Shown: positions 17,273 to 28,426 of the stretch, piece by piece
Position numbering within the stretch: position 1 is the stretch's first letter
Layout of the letters: each line of letters starts with the position of its first letter
Assembly: GCF_002811955.1 (NCBI RefSeq)
Contig: NZ_NPEF01000009.1
Location: 2,981 to 33,218 of the forward strand
Direction of reading: 5' to 3'
DNA: 30,238 bases
Origin: Leptospira ellisii
Lineage (GTDB): Bacteria > Spirochaetota > Leptospiria > Leptospirales > Leptospiraceae
The notes under the pieces: generated by a model
Seen by the model: the letters and a program-made list of their open reading frames with translations, nothing else
What the model was told of the DNA's origin: nothing
Databases searched by the model: none
Translations under genes and position numbers: made by a program

Positions 17273-17665
17273 ATGTTTTTAAAAGATGTACGAATTCAAA
17301 AAAAAGTTTCGAACGTCCTGATCTTCCTCTTCTCGGCGATCATATTGTTTCATTGTTCGGTTTTATCGGGTTTTATTCCCTATACGATCGTTTGGGGAGG
17401 GCGTCTCCAGACGGTTCAACAGATGTATCTATTCGAGCTGGCATCGATTTCGCTTAATATTCTATTCATATACGCGGTTTTGATACGTCGCGGAACCTTA
17501 CATAAGAACCTTACTCCGAAAGTCCCTAAGTTCGCGTTTTCGATTTTGTTCGTTCTATTTTCGCTCAATACGGTGGGAAACCTTCTGGCCGTTCATACCC
17601 TAGAAACGATACTTTTTACTCCGGTGACTTTTTTACTCGCGATACTTTGCCTGTTGCTCGTTTGA
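17273..17665 (+). CDS. Small membrane protein of unknown function
   Basis: A 130-residue protein with four hydrophobic helices (about 14-35, 48-67, 84-101, 108-130) and no recognised family. It starts four bases after tlyA and is surely co-transcribed with ispA-tlyA. An IVWGGRLQTVQQMYLFEL loop lies between the first two helices. There is no sign of lipid-enzyme motifs. The C-terminus ends inside the last helix. Confidence 0.65.
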   Translation: MFLKDVRIQKKVSNVLIFLFSAIILFHCSVLSGFIPYTIVWGGRLQTVQQMYLFELASISLNILFIYAVLIRRGTLHKNLTPKVPKFAFSILFVLFSLNTVGNLLAVHTLETILFTPVTFLLAILCLLLV

Positions 17666-17810
17666 ATCGGATTCCGAATCAAAGGAATCGAATTCGAGTG
17701 GATAAAATTCGATCTCCGATAAATAAAGGATCCGTAAATAACTCCGTGTTATACGCCCGAATTCCGCTTCAAAACGTTTTAAACGGCGGCGTATCCGGAA
17801 GGACCCAACG

Positions 17811-18917
17811 ATGTCAGATTTATTAAAAGATCTTTATACTCCCCGGGTTCTCAAAAAAATCGCCGCGACGTTTTCCAAAGAGGTCAAAGGGATTTCCGAG
17901 GAGGATTGGATCCGCAGATTCAAACGAAAGGATTGGGGGAAACTCGAACTCAAACAGAGGATTCGGAGAATCGCGGAGACCTTGGCGGAGGAACTTCCGG
18001 AATCGTTTCCGAAGGCGCTTCCGGTTCTTCTTCGGATTACGGATCGGATCGATTCCCTTTTCGAAGGAAAGGAGGTTTTTCTTGCGATTTTTTTAGGGGA
18101 CATCGTGGAACTTCGGGGAATCGATCATCCCGAAGAGGCGATGGTCGCTACCGAAAGGATCACACGATTGATCTCCTGCGAATTTTCGATTCGTCCTTTT
18201 TTAATCCGACATCCGGATTTCACCTGGAAACAAATGTTGAAATGGTCCCTTCACAAAGACTCCGCCGTTCGTCGTCTGGCTTCGGAAGGGAGTAGGCCCA
18301 GACTTCCCTGGGGAATGGGGGTTCCCGGTCTAAAGAACGATCCCCGAAAGACGCTTCCGATTTTGGAGAATTTAAGGGACGATCCAGACGAAGTCGTGCG
18401 CAGAAGCGTCGCTAATCATCTCAACGACGTCTCTAAAGATCATCCCGAATTCGTACTCGATATCGCCGAACGTTGGATCGGCTTTTCGGAGGAAAGGGAC
18501 GCGCTTCTCAAACACGCGTTACGCGGTCTTTTAAAGGGAGGAAACAAGAGAGCGCTCGCCATCTTCGGATTCGAAGATCGAATCAAGGCGGAAATCCTGA
18601 ATTTTAAGATCGAACCGAAATCGGTGCGCATCGGAAGCGATCTCCGTTTCGGTTTCGAAGCGGTGTCCAAGGAAAAAACTCCGCGTCTACTTCGTATAGA
18701 ATACAAGATCGAATACGCGAAGGTTTCCGGTAAAACCTCCAGAAAGGTTTTTCAAATCGACGAAAGGACGTTTTTGCCCGGAGAGTCGGCGCGTTACGAT
18801 AAGAAACAATCCTTCAAACAGATGACCACGAGGATTCACGTTCCGGGAAAACATCGGATCGAAATCCATATCAACGGCGACTCGAAAGCGGCGATCGAGT
18901 TCCGGGTCGTCGAATGA
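17811..18917 (+). CDS. alkC: AlkC-like DNA alkylation repair glycosylase with C-terminal Ig-like domain
   Basis: A 368-residue protein of the HEAT-repeat DNA alkylation repair family (AlkC/AlkD), which excises cationic N3- and N7-alkylpurines without flipping the base. The HEAT part covers about residues 1-255; RRLASEGSRPRLPWG (154-168) and VRRSVANHLNDVSKDHP (196-212) are the family's conserved DNA-contact helices. Residues about 258-368 are beta-rich (VRIGSDLRFGFEA ... FLPGESARYDKKQ ... PGKHRIEIHINGD) and fit the Ig-like domain described for AlkC, not present in AlkD. AAGGA precedes the ATG. The gene stands alone, 145 bp after the tlyA operon and convergent with a small membrane-protein gene. 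Confidence 0.85.
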   Translation: MSDLLKDLYTPRVLKKIAATFSKEVKGISEEDWIRRFKRKDWGKLELKQRIRRIAETLAEELPESFPKALPVLLRITDRIDSLFEGKEVFLAIFLGDIVELRGIDHPEEAMVATERITRLISCEFSIRPFLIRHPDFTWKQMLKWSLHKDSAVRRLASEGSRPRLPWGMGVPGLKNDPRKTLPILENLRDDPDEVVRRSVANHLNDVSKDHPEFVLDIAERWIGFSEERDALLKHALRGLLKGGNKRALAIFGFEDRIKAEILNFKIEPKSVRIGSDLRFGFEAVSKEKTPRLLRIEYKIEYAKVSGKTSRKVFQIDERTFLPGESARYDKKQSFKQMTTRIHVPGKHRIEIHINGDSKAAIEFRVVE

Positions 18918-18931
18918 TCGTATAGCGCATA

Positions 18932-19333
18932 TTAGGTGATCAAAACTCCGTATACGATCACGAAAATTCCCGCCACGTTGGTCATCACTCCCACGGCGCC
19001 GAGCGATTTTCCCAAGATCGGATTTTCCTGGAATTCGTCCTTGATTCCCTGAAGCCAATTTACCGTGTCTTTGAGGGCGAGAAACGCGGAGGAAACCGCG
19101 AACAAAGAAGCTCCGATCAAACCGAGAGTTTCGGATAAATTCGCATAACGGAACGCGATCACGAGTCCTAGGAGCATCGCGCCCTGCATCAGAGAACCGA
19201 TATGTGCGGCCTGCAGATATCGGGACGGAAACTCCGCCTTTTTTCTCGCCAACGCGTACGGGAATCCGGTTAAACTTCCGTAGGCCAAATTCAACACACC
19301 CGCGATGATCAATATCTTTTCCGGAAGGAGCAT
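18932..19333 (-). CDS. Small four-helix membrane protein of unknown function
   Basis: A 133-residue protein with four hydrophobic segments (about 5-25, 43-62, 68-87, 107-130). LQAAHIGSLMQGAMLLGL in the second segment contains a buried His near Gly and Met, loosely like the heme-binding helices of styrene-oxide isomerase-type proteins, but the similarity is too weak to name a function. GAGGT precedes the ATG. Convergent with alkC, only 14 bp apart, and 247 bp downstream of fcpA on the same strand but separated by its terminator. Confidence 0.65.
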   Translation of the reverse strand: MLLPEKILIIAGVLNLAYGSLTGFPYALARKKAEFPSRYLQAAHIGSLMQGAMLLGLVIAFRYANLSETLGLIGASLFAVSSAFLALKDTVNWLQGIKDEFQENPILGKSLGAVGVMTNVAGIFVIVYGVLIT

Positions 19334-19449
19334 AACAATACCTCGTTCGTCCGTAAAGGTAACCGATCGCTCGATTTAGTCCATAAATAAATGAACGATC
19401 CTCGGTTCGTTCGTCGGTTTTCATTTCAAAGAGGGAAGGTTTGATTCCG

Positions 19450-19475
19450 AACGGAAACGGCGGACGTTTTCCGTT
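19450..19475. repeat. Imperfect inverted repeat in the fcpA-membrane gene spacer
   Basis: AACGGAAACG (19450-19459) faces CGTTTTCCGTT (19465-19475) across a 5-base gap, complementary with one bulged base. The spacer 19334-19520 otherwise shows no gene. Promoter-proximal control of the small membrane gene is possible but unproven. Confidence 0.35.
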
Positions 19476-19520
19476 TCGTCGCGTCAAATGCCGCACGTCG
19501 CGCGAAGAGAAGCCGAAAAA

Positions 19521-19551
19521 TAAAAAAACCCCGCCGTATTCGGGCAGGGTT
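19521..19551 (-). terminator. Rho-independent terminator of fcpA
   Basis: Leftward transcript: AACCCTGCC (complement of 19543-19551), a 7-base loop, GGCGGGGTT (complement of 19527-19535; one G-U pair) and a run of seven Us, 30 bases after the fcpA stop. Confidence 0.9.
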
Positions 19552-19580
19552 CTCGTTTCTTCAGATTGAAAGAGAGAAGG

Positions 19581-21660
<2,080 letters not shown>

Positions 21661-21664
<4 letters not shown>

Positions 21665-22093
21665 AACAAGCCTTTCTTTCCTTGGGTTCCAATCTCGGGA
21701 ACCGAGCCGAATTCCTGAAAGTCGCGGTGCGTAAATTAAAGAACACCGTCGGCATCGAAGTAATCAAGGAATCCGAACCGATGAACACGATCGCTCTGGA
21801 GGTTACGGATCAGCCCGATTTCTTAAATCAGATCCTTAAGATAGAAACTTCGTTTTCTCCGGAGGAACTTTTGGAAGTGGCGCTCCGTATCGAAAAGGAA
21901 ATGGGCCGGGTCCGTAAGACGGACAAAGGACCGAGGGAAATAGACATAGACGTTCTTTCGTACGATACGGTCACGATACACACGCGGGGGCTGCATCTTC
22001 CGCACCATTCCCTTTTTACCCGTCCTTTTATCCGGGAAATCCTGAAACAAATCCGGGAAGATTCCCTTTACGAACGTTTTAGCGGAGACGAAT

Positions 22094-22110
<17 letters not shown>
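21661..22110 (+). CDS. folK: 2-amino-4-hydroxy-6-hydroxymethyldihydropteridine pyrophosphokinase
   Basis: A 149-residue HPPK that transfers pyrophosphate from ATP to 6-hydroxymethyl-7,8-dihydropterin in folate synthesis. Signatures: SLGSNLGNR (6-14), QPDFLNQ (pterin site), GPREIDIDVLSYD (the family's R-x-x-D-x-D metal-binding run) and LPHHSLFTRPF. The start at 21661 is fixed by the ATGA overlap with the preceding ATPase gene; the longer frame from 21616 is in the coding region of that gene. Its last 17 bases overlap panB. Translational coupling through both overlaps is likely. No folP or folB is in view. Confidence 0.93.
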
Positions 22111-22891
<781 letters not shown>

Positions 22892-22961
22892 TGAATTCTT
22901 GACGATAATCGAAATAATAGAAGGTTGTAACTAAGGGAGAAAATCCCGTGCGGAGTGAAGT

Positions 22962-24104
<1,143 letters not shown>

Positions 24105-24111
24105 TTCAAGA

Positions 24112-24146
24112 CCGGAGCTCCTCGGTATAAAACGAAGGAGTTCCGG
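24112..24146. terminator. Stem-loop between convergent genes
   Basis: CCGGAGCTCC (24112-24121) pairs with GGAGTTCCGG (24137-24146), ten pairs with one G-U, loop 15 bases, just after the DAHP synthase stop. There is no T-run, so any termination is inefficient or factor-assisted. Confidence 0.4.
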
Positions 24147-24177
24147 AATATTCCAAATTCAGAATATTCTTTCCGCC

Positions 24178-24597
24178 TCACATTTTGACGTATTCCAATT
24201 CCAACAAATCGCAGTAGGTTTCCGCGGTGGCGTCGGTGAAGGGATGCGCTCCGTCCGAATACAACGAAATCTCCAAATCTCCGCTCAAACCCTTACAGAC
24301 CGCGATTTCGTTCTGCGGTTTGCAGGAGCGCGCGATCTCGCGTAGTCCCTGCGAACGACAGTATAAACTTCCGTAAGTATATTCCAAATCCGTAAACTCG
24401 ACGCAAATCGACGCGTTTACGTCCTGACAACTCAGCGTATCCGCGAAACTGTCCGGACTCATCAATGCGAGCGTCGAAAGTATATTGTCCGTTTTTCTCG
24501 GTTCGCAACTACAGGCTTGTATCGGAAAAAGACAGAAGGAATACGCGGCGATCAAAGACGCGAAAATCAGGACCGCGGCAAAGGATATTTTTTTCAT
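24178..24597 (-). CDS. Secreted six-cysteine protein, paralogue of the upstream gene
   Basis: A 139-residue exported protein. The N-terminus MKKISFAAVLIFASLIAAYS leads to FCLFPIQACSC, so either a lipobox Cys or signal-peptidase cleavage is possible. The mature part carries C-x7-C-x14-C-x11-C-x8-C-x27-C, nearly the same spacing as the gene upstream, with matching SCQDVNASICVEF and LREIARSC segments. Six ordered cysteines suggest three disulfides in an extracytoplasmic fold. Function unknown. Its ATG overlaps the stop of the upstream paralogue (ATGA), so the pair is translationally coupled. An acidic C-terminus (CDLLELEYVKM) differs from the partner. Confidence 0.7.
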   Translation of the reverse strand: MKKISFAAVLIFASLIAAYSFCLFPIQACSCEPRKTDNILSTLALMSPDSFADTLSCQDVNASICVEFTDLEYTYGSLYCRSQGLREIARSCKPQNEIAVCKGLSGDLEISLYSDGAHPFTDATAETYCDLLELEYVKM

Positions 24598-25019
24598 TGA
24601 AACACTCCGAACCTTGCGCTCTCACAATCCGATTTCGCGGAATTAAAATTCCAATTCAAAGGAGCTGCGGAATAGTAGAGAATCTCCAACTTTTGCTGGG
24701 AGAACTCGATGTTGACCTTACATTTCCCCACCAAGGATCCGCGCGCGCAAAGAGAGGCCTCCCGAAAGGTTCCGCTTCTGACCTTACATAAGGTCCGTTC
24801 GTGGGAAGGATGATAGTAAGGCGCGTAATCGATACAGAAGGATTTGGAAGGAACGTCGCAGGATCCCACGAATTGATCGTAAGGCATCTGAACCGCGGCC
24901 AACATCAAAAGTCCGCCGAGCCCCAACGAATTCTTATCGGGGCAATCGCAGGAGCTTCCGGGGCCGCAACTCGCGTGTAAAAATAGGATCAGAAAAAATC
25001 CGGAAAAAAACTTTATCAT
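24594..25019 (-). CDS. Six-cysteine lipoprotein, first of a tandem paralogous pair
   Basis: A 141-residue protein with signal peptide FFSGFFLILFLHASC giving a lipidated Cys18, followed by GPGSSCDCPDK. The body has C-x7-C-x15-C-x12-C-x8-C-x31-C, aligning with the downstream gene: SCDVPSKSFCIDY, TFREASLC and VGKCKVNIEF correspond to segments there. About a quarter of positions look shared by eye, clearly a duplication that has diverged. The ATG lacks a good ribosome site. I recognise no family; a periplasmic or surface role is inferred from the signal and cysteines alone. Confidence 0.7.
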   Translation of the reverse strand: MIKFFSGFFLILFLHASCGPGSSCDCPDKNSLGLGGLLMLAAVQMPYDQFVGSCDVPSKSFCIDYAPYYHPSHERTLCKVRSGTFREASLCARGSLVGKCKVNIEFSQQKLEILYYSAAPLNWNFNSAKSDCESARFGVFQ

Positions 25020-25109
25020 AGGAAGTTAGGAAAGATATCTCTCAACGTCGAATTTCGTAGATCGTATCCGTAGTCGTATTATCGGAAAGAGGACTTCGGA
25101 ACGTTCGGA

Positions 25110-25460
25110 TCATGGAATTCCGAATTTTTTTTTCAATTCACCCCGGGTTTGTTCCCAGACGGCCGGCGATTTTAAACTTAAGCCGTAAGAAGATCCGGAA
25201 TCTCCGGCTTTCAAAAATTGTTCCGCTTCAGCTACCAGGGCGCGGAGGTCTTCCAAGCCGAAGTTCGCGGAAACGCCTTTCGTTTGGTGAAGTTCCGCTT
25301 GAAGCGACGCCTCCTGTTTTTCTTCGGCAAAACGAACGATGTTTTGAATCCTGATTTCCATGTTGGTAAGCAGGGATTCCACCATCTCTTTCAGCCAAGC
25401 GATTTCCTCTTCGTCGTCTCCCTGTTTCAGTGAATCCAATCTGTTCCAGTCTACAAGCAT
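25110..25460 (-). CDS. HPt (histidine phosphotransfer) domain protein
   Basis: A 116-residue stand-alone phosphotransfer protein of the four-helix HPt type. The phosphorylatable site is His58 in ELHQTKGVSANFGLEDL (56-72), matching H-x-x-K-G-x-(S/A)-x-x-(L/F)-G of the family. An acidic first helix (DDEEEIAWLKEM) fits a docking face for receiver domains. No histidine kinase or response regulator is nearby, so its partners are encoded elsewhere. Its length matches the family. Divergent from lpxA with a 147-bp spacer. Confidence 0.85.
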   Translation of the reverse strand: MLVDWNRLDSLKQGDDEEEIAWLKEMVESLLTNMEIRIQNIVRFAEEKQEASLQAELHQTKGVSANFGLEDLRALVAEAEQFLKAGDSGSSYGLSLKSPAVWEQTRGELKKKFGIP

Positions 25461-25538
25461 GGTTCAAACCTCGTTTCAACTTTCGTATCGTTTTCCGAAT
25501 TACACAACCACTTTTGCGTAAAAGATACGATCGTTCAG

Positions 25539-25570
<32 letters not shown>

Positions 25571-25607
25571 GTCGATTTTTGTATTTTAGAACCGAAGAGA
25601 GGTCTCA

Positions 25608-26387
25608 ATGAAAATACATCCGACTGCGATTATCGACCCGAGAGCCGAATTGCACGAATCCGTAGAGGTTGGTCCGTACTCCATCATCGAAGGCAACGTT
25701 TCCATTCAGGAAGGAACCGTGATCGAAGGTCACGTTAAGATCTGCGCGGGATCCGAGATCGGAAAATTCAACCGTTTTCATCAGGGCGCCGTTATCGGCG
25801 TTATGCCTCAGGATCTGGGTTTCAATCAGCAACTTCTTACGAAAACCGTGATCGGAGATCATAACATCTTCCGGGAATATTCCAATATTCACAAGGGCAC
25901 GAAAGAGGATTCTCCCACCGTTATCGGCAACAAGAATTACTTTATGGGAAACGCCCACGTCGGTCACGATTGTATACTCGGAAATAATAACATCCTCACC
26001 CACGGAAGCGTTCTCGCGGGACACGTTACTTTGGGAAGTTTCGCGTTCATCTCAGGTTTGGCGGCGGTTCATCAGTTCTGTTTCGTGGGGGACTACGCGA
26101 TGGTGGCAGGTCTTGCCAAGGTCGTTCAGGACGTTCCCCCTTATTCCACCGTGGACGGAAATCCGAGCACCGTCGTCGGTCTCAACAGCGTGGGAATGAA
26201 ACGCGCCGGTTTCTCTCCGGACGTGAGAAACGCGATCAAACACGCGTATAAGATCATCTATCACTCCGGATTTACGACCAGAAAGGCGTTGGAGGAATTG
26301 GAAGCGTCCGGAAATCTGATCGACCAAGTTAAGTATATTATAAAATTCTTTAAAGATAGCGACAGGGGAGTTACGGATCACCGGTGA
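25608..26387 (+). CDS. lpxA: Acyl-[ACP]--UDP-sugar O/N-acyltransferase LpxA
   Basis: A 259-residue left-handed beta-helix hexapeptide transferase, first enzyme of lipid A synthesis. Hexapeptide repeats run from about residue 5 to 185 (for example VEVGPYSIIEGNVSIQEG). Catalytic His120 in VGHDCILGNNN corresponds to His125 of E. coli; GLAAVHQFCFVGDYAMVAG and GNPSTVVGLNSVGMKRAGF complete the acyl and C-terminal helical regions. In Leptospira, LpxA is known to prefer the 3-amino sugar UDP-GlcNAc3N, giving amide-linked lipid A acyl chains; the sequence alone does not show this here. GAGAGG precedes the ATG. It overlaps galE by four bases (GTGA). Confidence 0.95.
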   Translation: MKIHPTAIIDPRAELHESVEVGPYSIIEGNVSIQEGTVIEGHVKICAGSEIGKFNRFHQGAVIGVMPQDLGFNQQLLTKTVIGDHNIFREYSNIHKGTKEDSPTVIGNKNYFMGNAHVGHDCILGNNNILTHGSVLAGHVTLGSFAFISGLAAVHQFCFVGDYAMVAGLAKVVQDVPPYSTVDGNPSTVVGLNSVGMKRAGFSPDVRNAIKHAYKIIYHSGFTTRKALEELEASGNLIDQVKYIIKFFKDSDRGVTDHR

Positions 26388-27355
26388 GACTATTAATTAC
26401 CGGCGGCGCCGGTTATATCGGTAGCCACGTCGTCGCCTTATTGCTCGAAAAAAAACACGAACTTCTGATCGTGGACAATCTGGAAAAGGGAAACCGGGCC
26501 AATCTTTTTCCCGGCGTAGAGCTGATTCAGGGAAACATACAGGACATTTCGGTTTTGGAAAAGGCTTTCGCCAAACCCGTGGACGCGGTGTTTCATTTCG
26601 CCGCGTGGAAGGCCGCCGGAGAATCCATGACGGATCCTTCCAAATACGCCCTCAATAACATCAGCGGCACTTTGCAGTTGTTGGCTTTTATGGAAAAGGC
26701 CGGAACCAAACGGATTATCTTTTCCTCCTCCGCGGCGGTTTACGGATCTCCTAAGTATCTTCCCGTGGACGAACAACATCCGCTTCATCCGGAGAATTAT
26801 TACGGTTATACGAAACTATCCATCGAGGATAATCTGCGTTGGTATGCTTCTCTGAAGGGATTTCATTTCGCGGCGCTCCGTTATTTCAACGCGGCGGGTT
26901 ACGATCCTTTGGGAAGAGTCCGCGGACTGGAAAGGACTCCCGCAAATCTTTTGCCGATTATTATGGAAGCCGCTTCGGGAATGCGCGAACGTTTCGAGGT
27001 TTTCGGAACCGATTACGAAACTCCGGACGGAAGTTGCGTCCGCGACTACATTCACGTAAGCGATCTCGCCAAAGCCCACGTATTGAGTTTGGAATATTTG
27101 GAATCCGAAAAAAAATCCCTTACGGTGAACTTGGGTTCGGAGAAGGGATATTCCGTGTTGGAGATGATCCGTCTCGCGGAAGAAGTGGTCGGAAGACCGA
27201 TCCCGCATAAGATTTCGGGAAGACGAGCGGGAGATCCCGCCGAACTTTTGGCCTCTTCCTCTTTGGCCCGGGAATTACTGCAATGGATTCCAGAATTCAG
27301 CGATGCAAAGACGCTTCTTAAAACGATGTGGGACGTGTATCAAAATCCCGCTTAA
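26384..27355 (+). CDS. galE: UDP-glucose 4-epimerase
   Basis: A 323-residue extended SDR enzyme that interconverts UDP-glucose and UDP-galactose (or their N-acetyl forms). NAD loop TGGAGYIGSH (6-15); catalytic Ser/Tyr/Lys in FSSSAAVYG (about 111-119) and YYGYTKLSIED (about 138-148). RYFNAAGYDPLGR and PDGSCVRDYIHVSDLA are GalE hallmarks. GTG start is fixed by overlap with the lpxA stop. The operon links lipid A and surface polysaccharide precursor supply. Substrate range (Glc or GlcNAc) cannot be judged from sequence here. Confidence 0.95.
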   Translation: MRLLITGGAGYIGSHVVALLLEKKHELLIVDNLEKGNRANLFPGVELIQGNIQDISVLEKAFAKPVDAVFHFAAWKAAGESMTDPSKYALNNISGTLQLLAFMEKAGTKRIIFSSSAAVYGSPKYLPVDEQHPLHPENYYGYTKLSIEDNLRWYASLKGFHFAALRYFNAAGYDPLGRVRGLERTPANLLPIIMEAASGMRERFEVFGTDYETPDGSCVRDYIHVSDLAKAHVLSLEYLESEKKSLTVNLGSEKGYSVLEMIRLAEEVVGRPIPHKISGRRAGDPAELLASSSLARELLQWIPEFSDAKTLLKTMWDVYQNPA

Positions 27356-27382
27356 GGCGGGGAGGAATTTTAGCGGGATTTT
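27342..27382. terminator. Bidirectional stem-loop at the end of galE
   Basis: AAAATCCCGCT (27342-27352) and AGCGGGATTTT (27372-27382) are perfect 11-base complements, with the galE stop codon in the loop. CCCGC (27347-27351) can instead pair with the nearer GCGGG (27357-27361), forming a competing small hairpin. Lies between convergent galE and the VanY-type gene. Confidence 0.6.
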
Positions 27383-27430
27383 AGACTTGGATCGCGACGT
27401 TATCCGTCGTAACGAAACGGTCGGTGTCGG

Positions 27431-28183
27431 TTAACGGATGAATTTACATTCCTGATTTACGGAAGTGACGAATTCCAACGGAAGTTCGCCTAAAAATTCT
27501 CCGCCTAACACTTTACCGTTCCATCGGATTTTTCCCTCCTTAAAAAGACGGACCCAATCCTCCTGCAACCGATTGGCGATCGGCGCGTACGACCAATGCC
27601 ACTTTTCCTCGTTGTAGCCCTTGTCCGATCGTAAGGATTTCGCGGAGTAGGGTTGGCAGAATCCGAAACGTTTCGCGTTTTTCGTCATCCACAGGTAGAA
27701 TTTTTCGCCTTTCCCGCCTTTTTCAAAATAAGAATTCTCTAATGCGTTGAGATCCACGTCCGTTCCCCAGTGATGTCTGGAGGTGCCCGGCGCGCTGGAA
27801 AACTCCAAAATTAAGGAAATAATTTCTTGCGGAGTTTTGTTTTTAACGGGCTGACGCATTCTGCGTTTCCCGGTGTATTTTTCCTCCCAAATTCCCTTTT
27901 GATCCTTAAAGGAGCGAAACGCCGAAACCACGAACGGTTTTTGTTTTTCGTCCGGGTTTTCCCTTTGATACGCTTGGAATAACTCCAAAAGTTTTTCCAA
28001 CGTTTCTTTTCTTAGATAATGAACTTTGGATTCCCCCGGATTGGAATAAGGAACGAGTAGTTCCTCCTGTTTGAAATCGCCGAGGACGTAGGATTCGCCG
28101 GATACTTTGGAGATATTCGCGGTTTGGGCGAATACCGATCCGTATGCGAGAGAAAGTAGAACGGGAAAAAGGGAAACTTTCAT
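27431..28183 (-). CDS. VanY-type D-Ala-D-Ala carboxypeptidase (peptidase M15B), secreted
   Basis: A 250-residue periplasmic zinc peptidase that trims peptidoglycan stem peptides. A signal peptide ending SVFA-Q (about residue 19) leads to the catalytic domain: VSAFRSFKDQ (86-95, conserved Arg and Gln), SRHHWGTDVDL (135-145, zinc ligands His137 and Asp144) and EEKWHWSY (192-199, catalytic Glu193 and zinc ligand His196). The three motifs of the D,D-carboxypeptidase/L-Ala-D-Glu group are intact, so it should be active. No van resistance genes are near, so a cell-wall maintenance role is likely. Convergent with galE and divergent from the small lipoprotein. Confidence 0.92.
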   Translation of the reverse strand: MKVSLFPVLLSLAYGSVFAQTANISKVSGESYVLGDFKQEELLVPYSNPGESKVHYLRKETLEKLLELFQAYQRENPDEKQKPFVVSAFRSFKDQKGIWEEKYTGKRRMRQPVKNKTPQEIISLILEFSSAPGTSRHHWGTDVDLNALENSYFEKGGKGEKFYLWMTKNAKRFGFCQPYSAKSLRSDKGYNEEKWHWSYAPIANRLQEDWVRLFKEGKIRWNGKVLGGEFLGELPLEFVTSVNQECKFIR

Positions 28184-28257
28184 ATCTGAATGTCAGAATG
28201 CAGAATTCGAACTTCCATGCAATGGGTTTTTGCCGTGCTAAACCGGATTCCGCCGTT

Positions 28258-28286
28258 TTGAAAAACACTTGAATAACCGATAAAAT
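28258..28286 (+). promoter_or_regulatory. Sigma-70-type promoter of the small lipoprotein
   Basis: TTGAAA (28258-28263), exactly 17 bases, TAAAAT (28281-28286); each hexamer is one base from consensus. Predicted transcript start near 28293, just ahead of the structured leader at 28302. Confidence 0.7.
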
Positions 28287-28301
28287 ATTTAAGAATCAAA
28301 G

Positions 28302-28386
28302 GTCGGCTCGGGTACTAAGTTATAAGTTCGTAATATCGTTCCTCCAGGGACGGTTTTTCAAGAAAGAACTTTGCTTCCGAGCCGAC
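28302..28386 (+). promoter_or_regulatory. Candidate structured 5' leader RNA (nested three-stem element)
   Basis: Three nested stems can be drawn by eye. P1: GTCGGCTCGG (28302-28311) with CCGAGCCGAC (28377-28386), ten perfect pairs, nine of them involving or beside G-C. P2: AAGTTC (28324-28329) with GAACTT (28366-28371). P3: CGTTCC (28337-28342) with GGGACG (28347-28352), loop TCCA, one G-U. The end of P1 can refold: AGCC (28380-28383) with GGCT (28387-28390). The element begins about nine bases after the predicted transcript start and ends 25 bases before the ribosome site AGGGAG. It matches no riboswitch class I know. Could be a regulatory leader or a small RNA. Confidence 0.55.
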
Positions 28387-28426
28387 GGCTGGATTTTAGT
28401 AAAAAATTTTAAGGGAGATTCTTTCG

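Noticed and set aside
16525..17274. A 249-codon leftward open frame opposite tlyA
   Set aside because: Antisense shadow of tlyA, whose S4 and methyltransferase motifs are complete.
18932..19333. Styrene-oxide isomerase assignment
   Set aside because: Only a short helix with a His looks similar; not enough to name a function.
18687..19496. A 269-codon leftward open frame
   Set aside because: It spans the alkC end and the small membrane-protein gene in another frame, is rich in Arg, Gly and Ser, and has no family signature. The real gene at 18932-19333 has a ribosome site and hydrophobic helices.
27431..28183. Vancomycin-resistance cassette
   Set aside because: Only a VanY-type peptidase is present; no vanH, vanA/B, vanX or vanRS homologue is nearby.
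28302..28386. tRNA or known riboswitch
   Set aside because: The stems are nested in one axis with no cloverleaf, anticodon arm or CCA-ready acceptor, and no match to cobalamin, TPP, c-di-GMP or glycine cores that I can recall.
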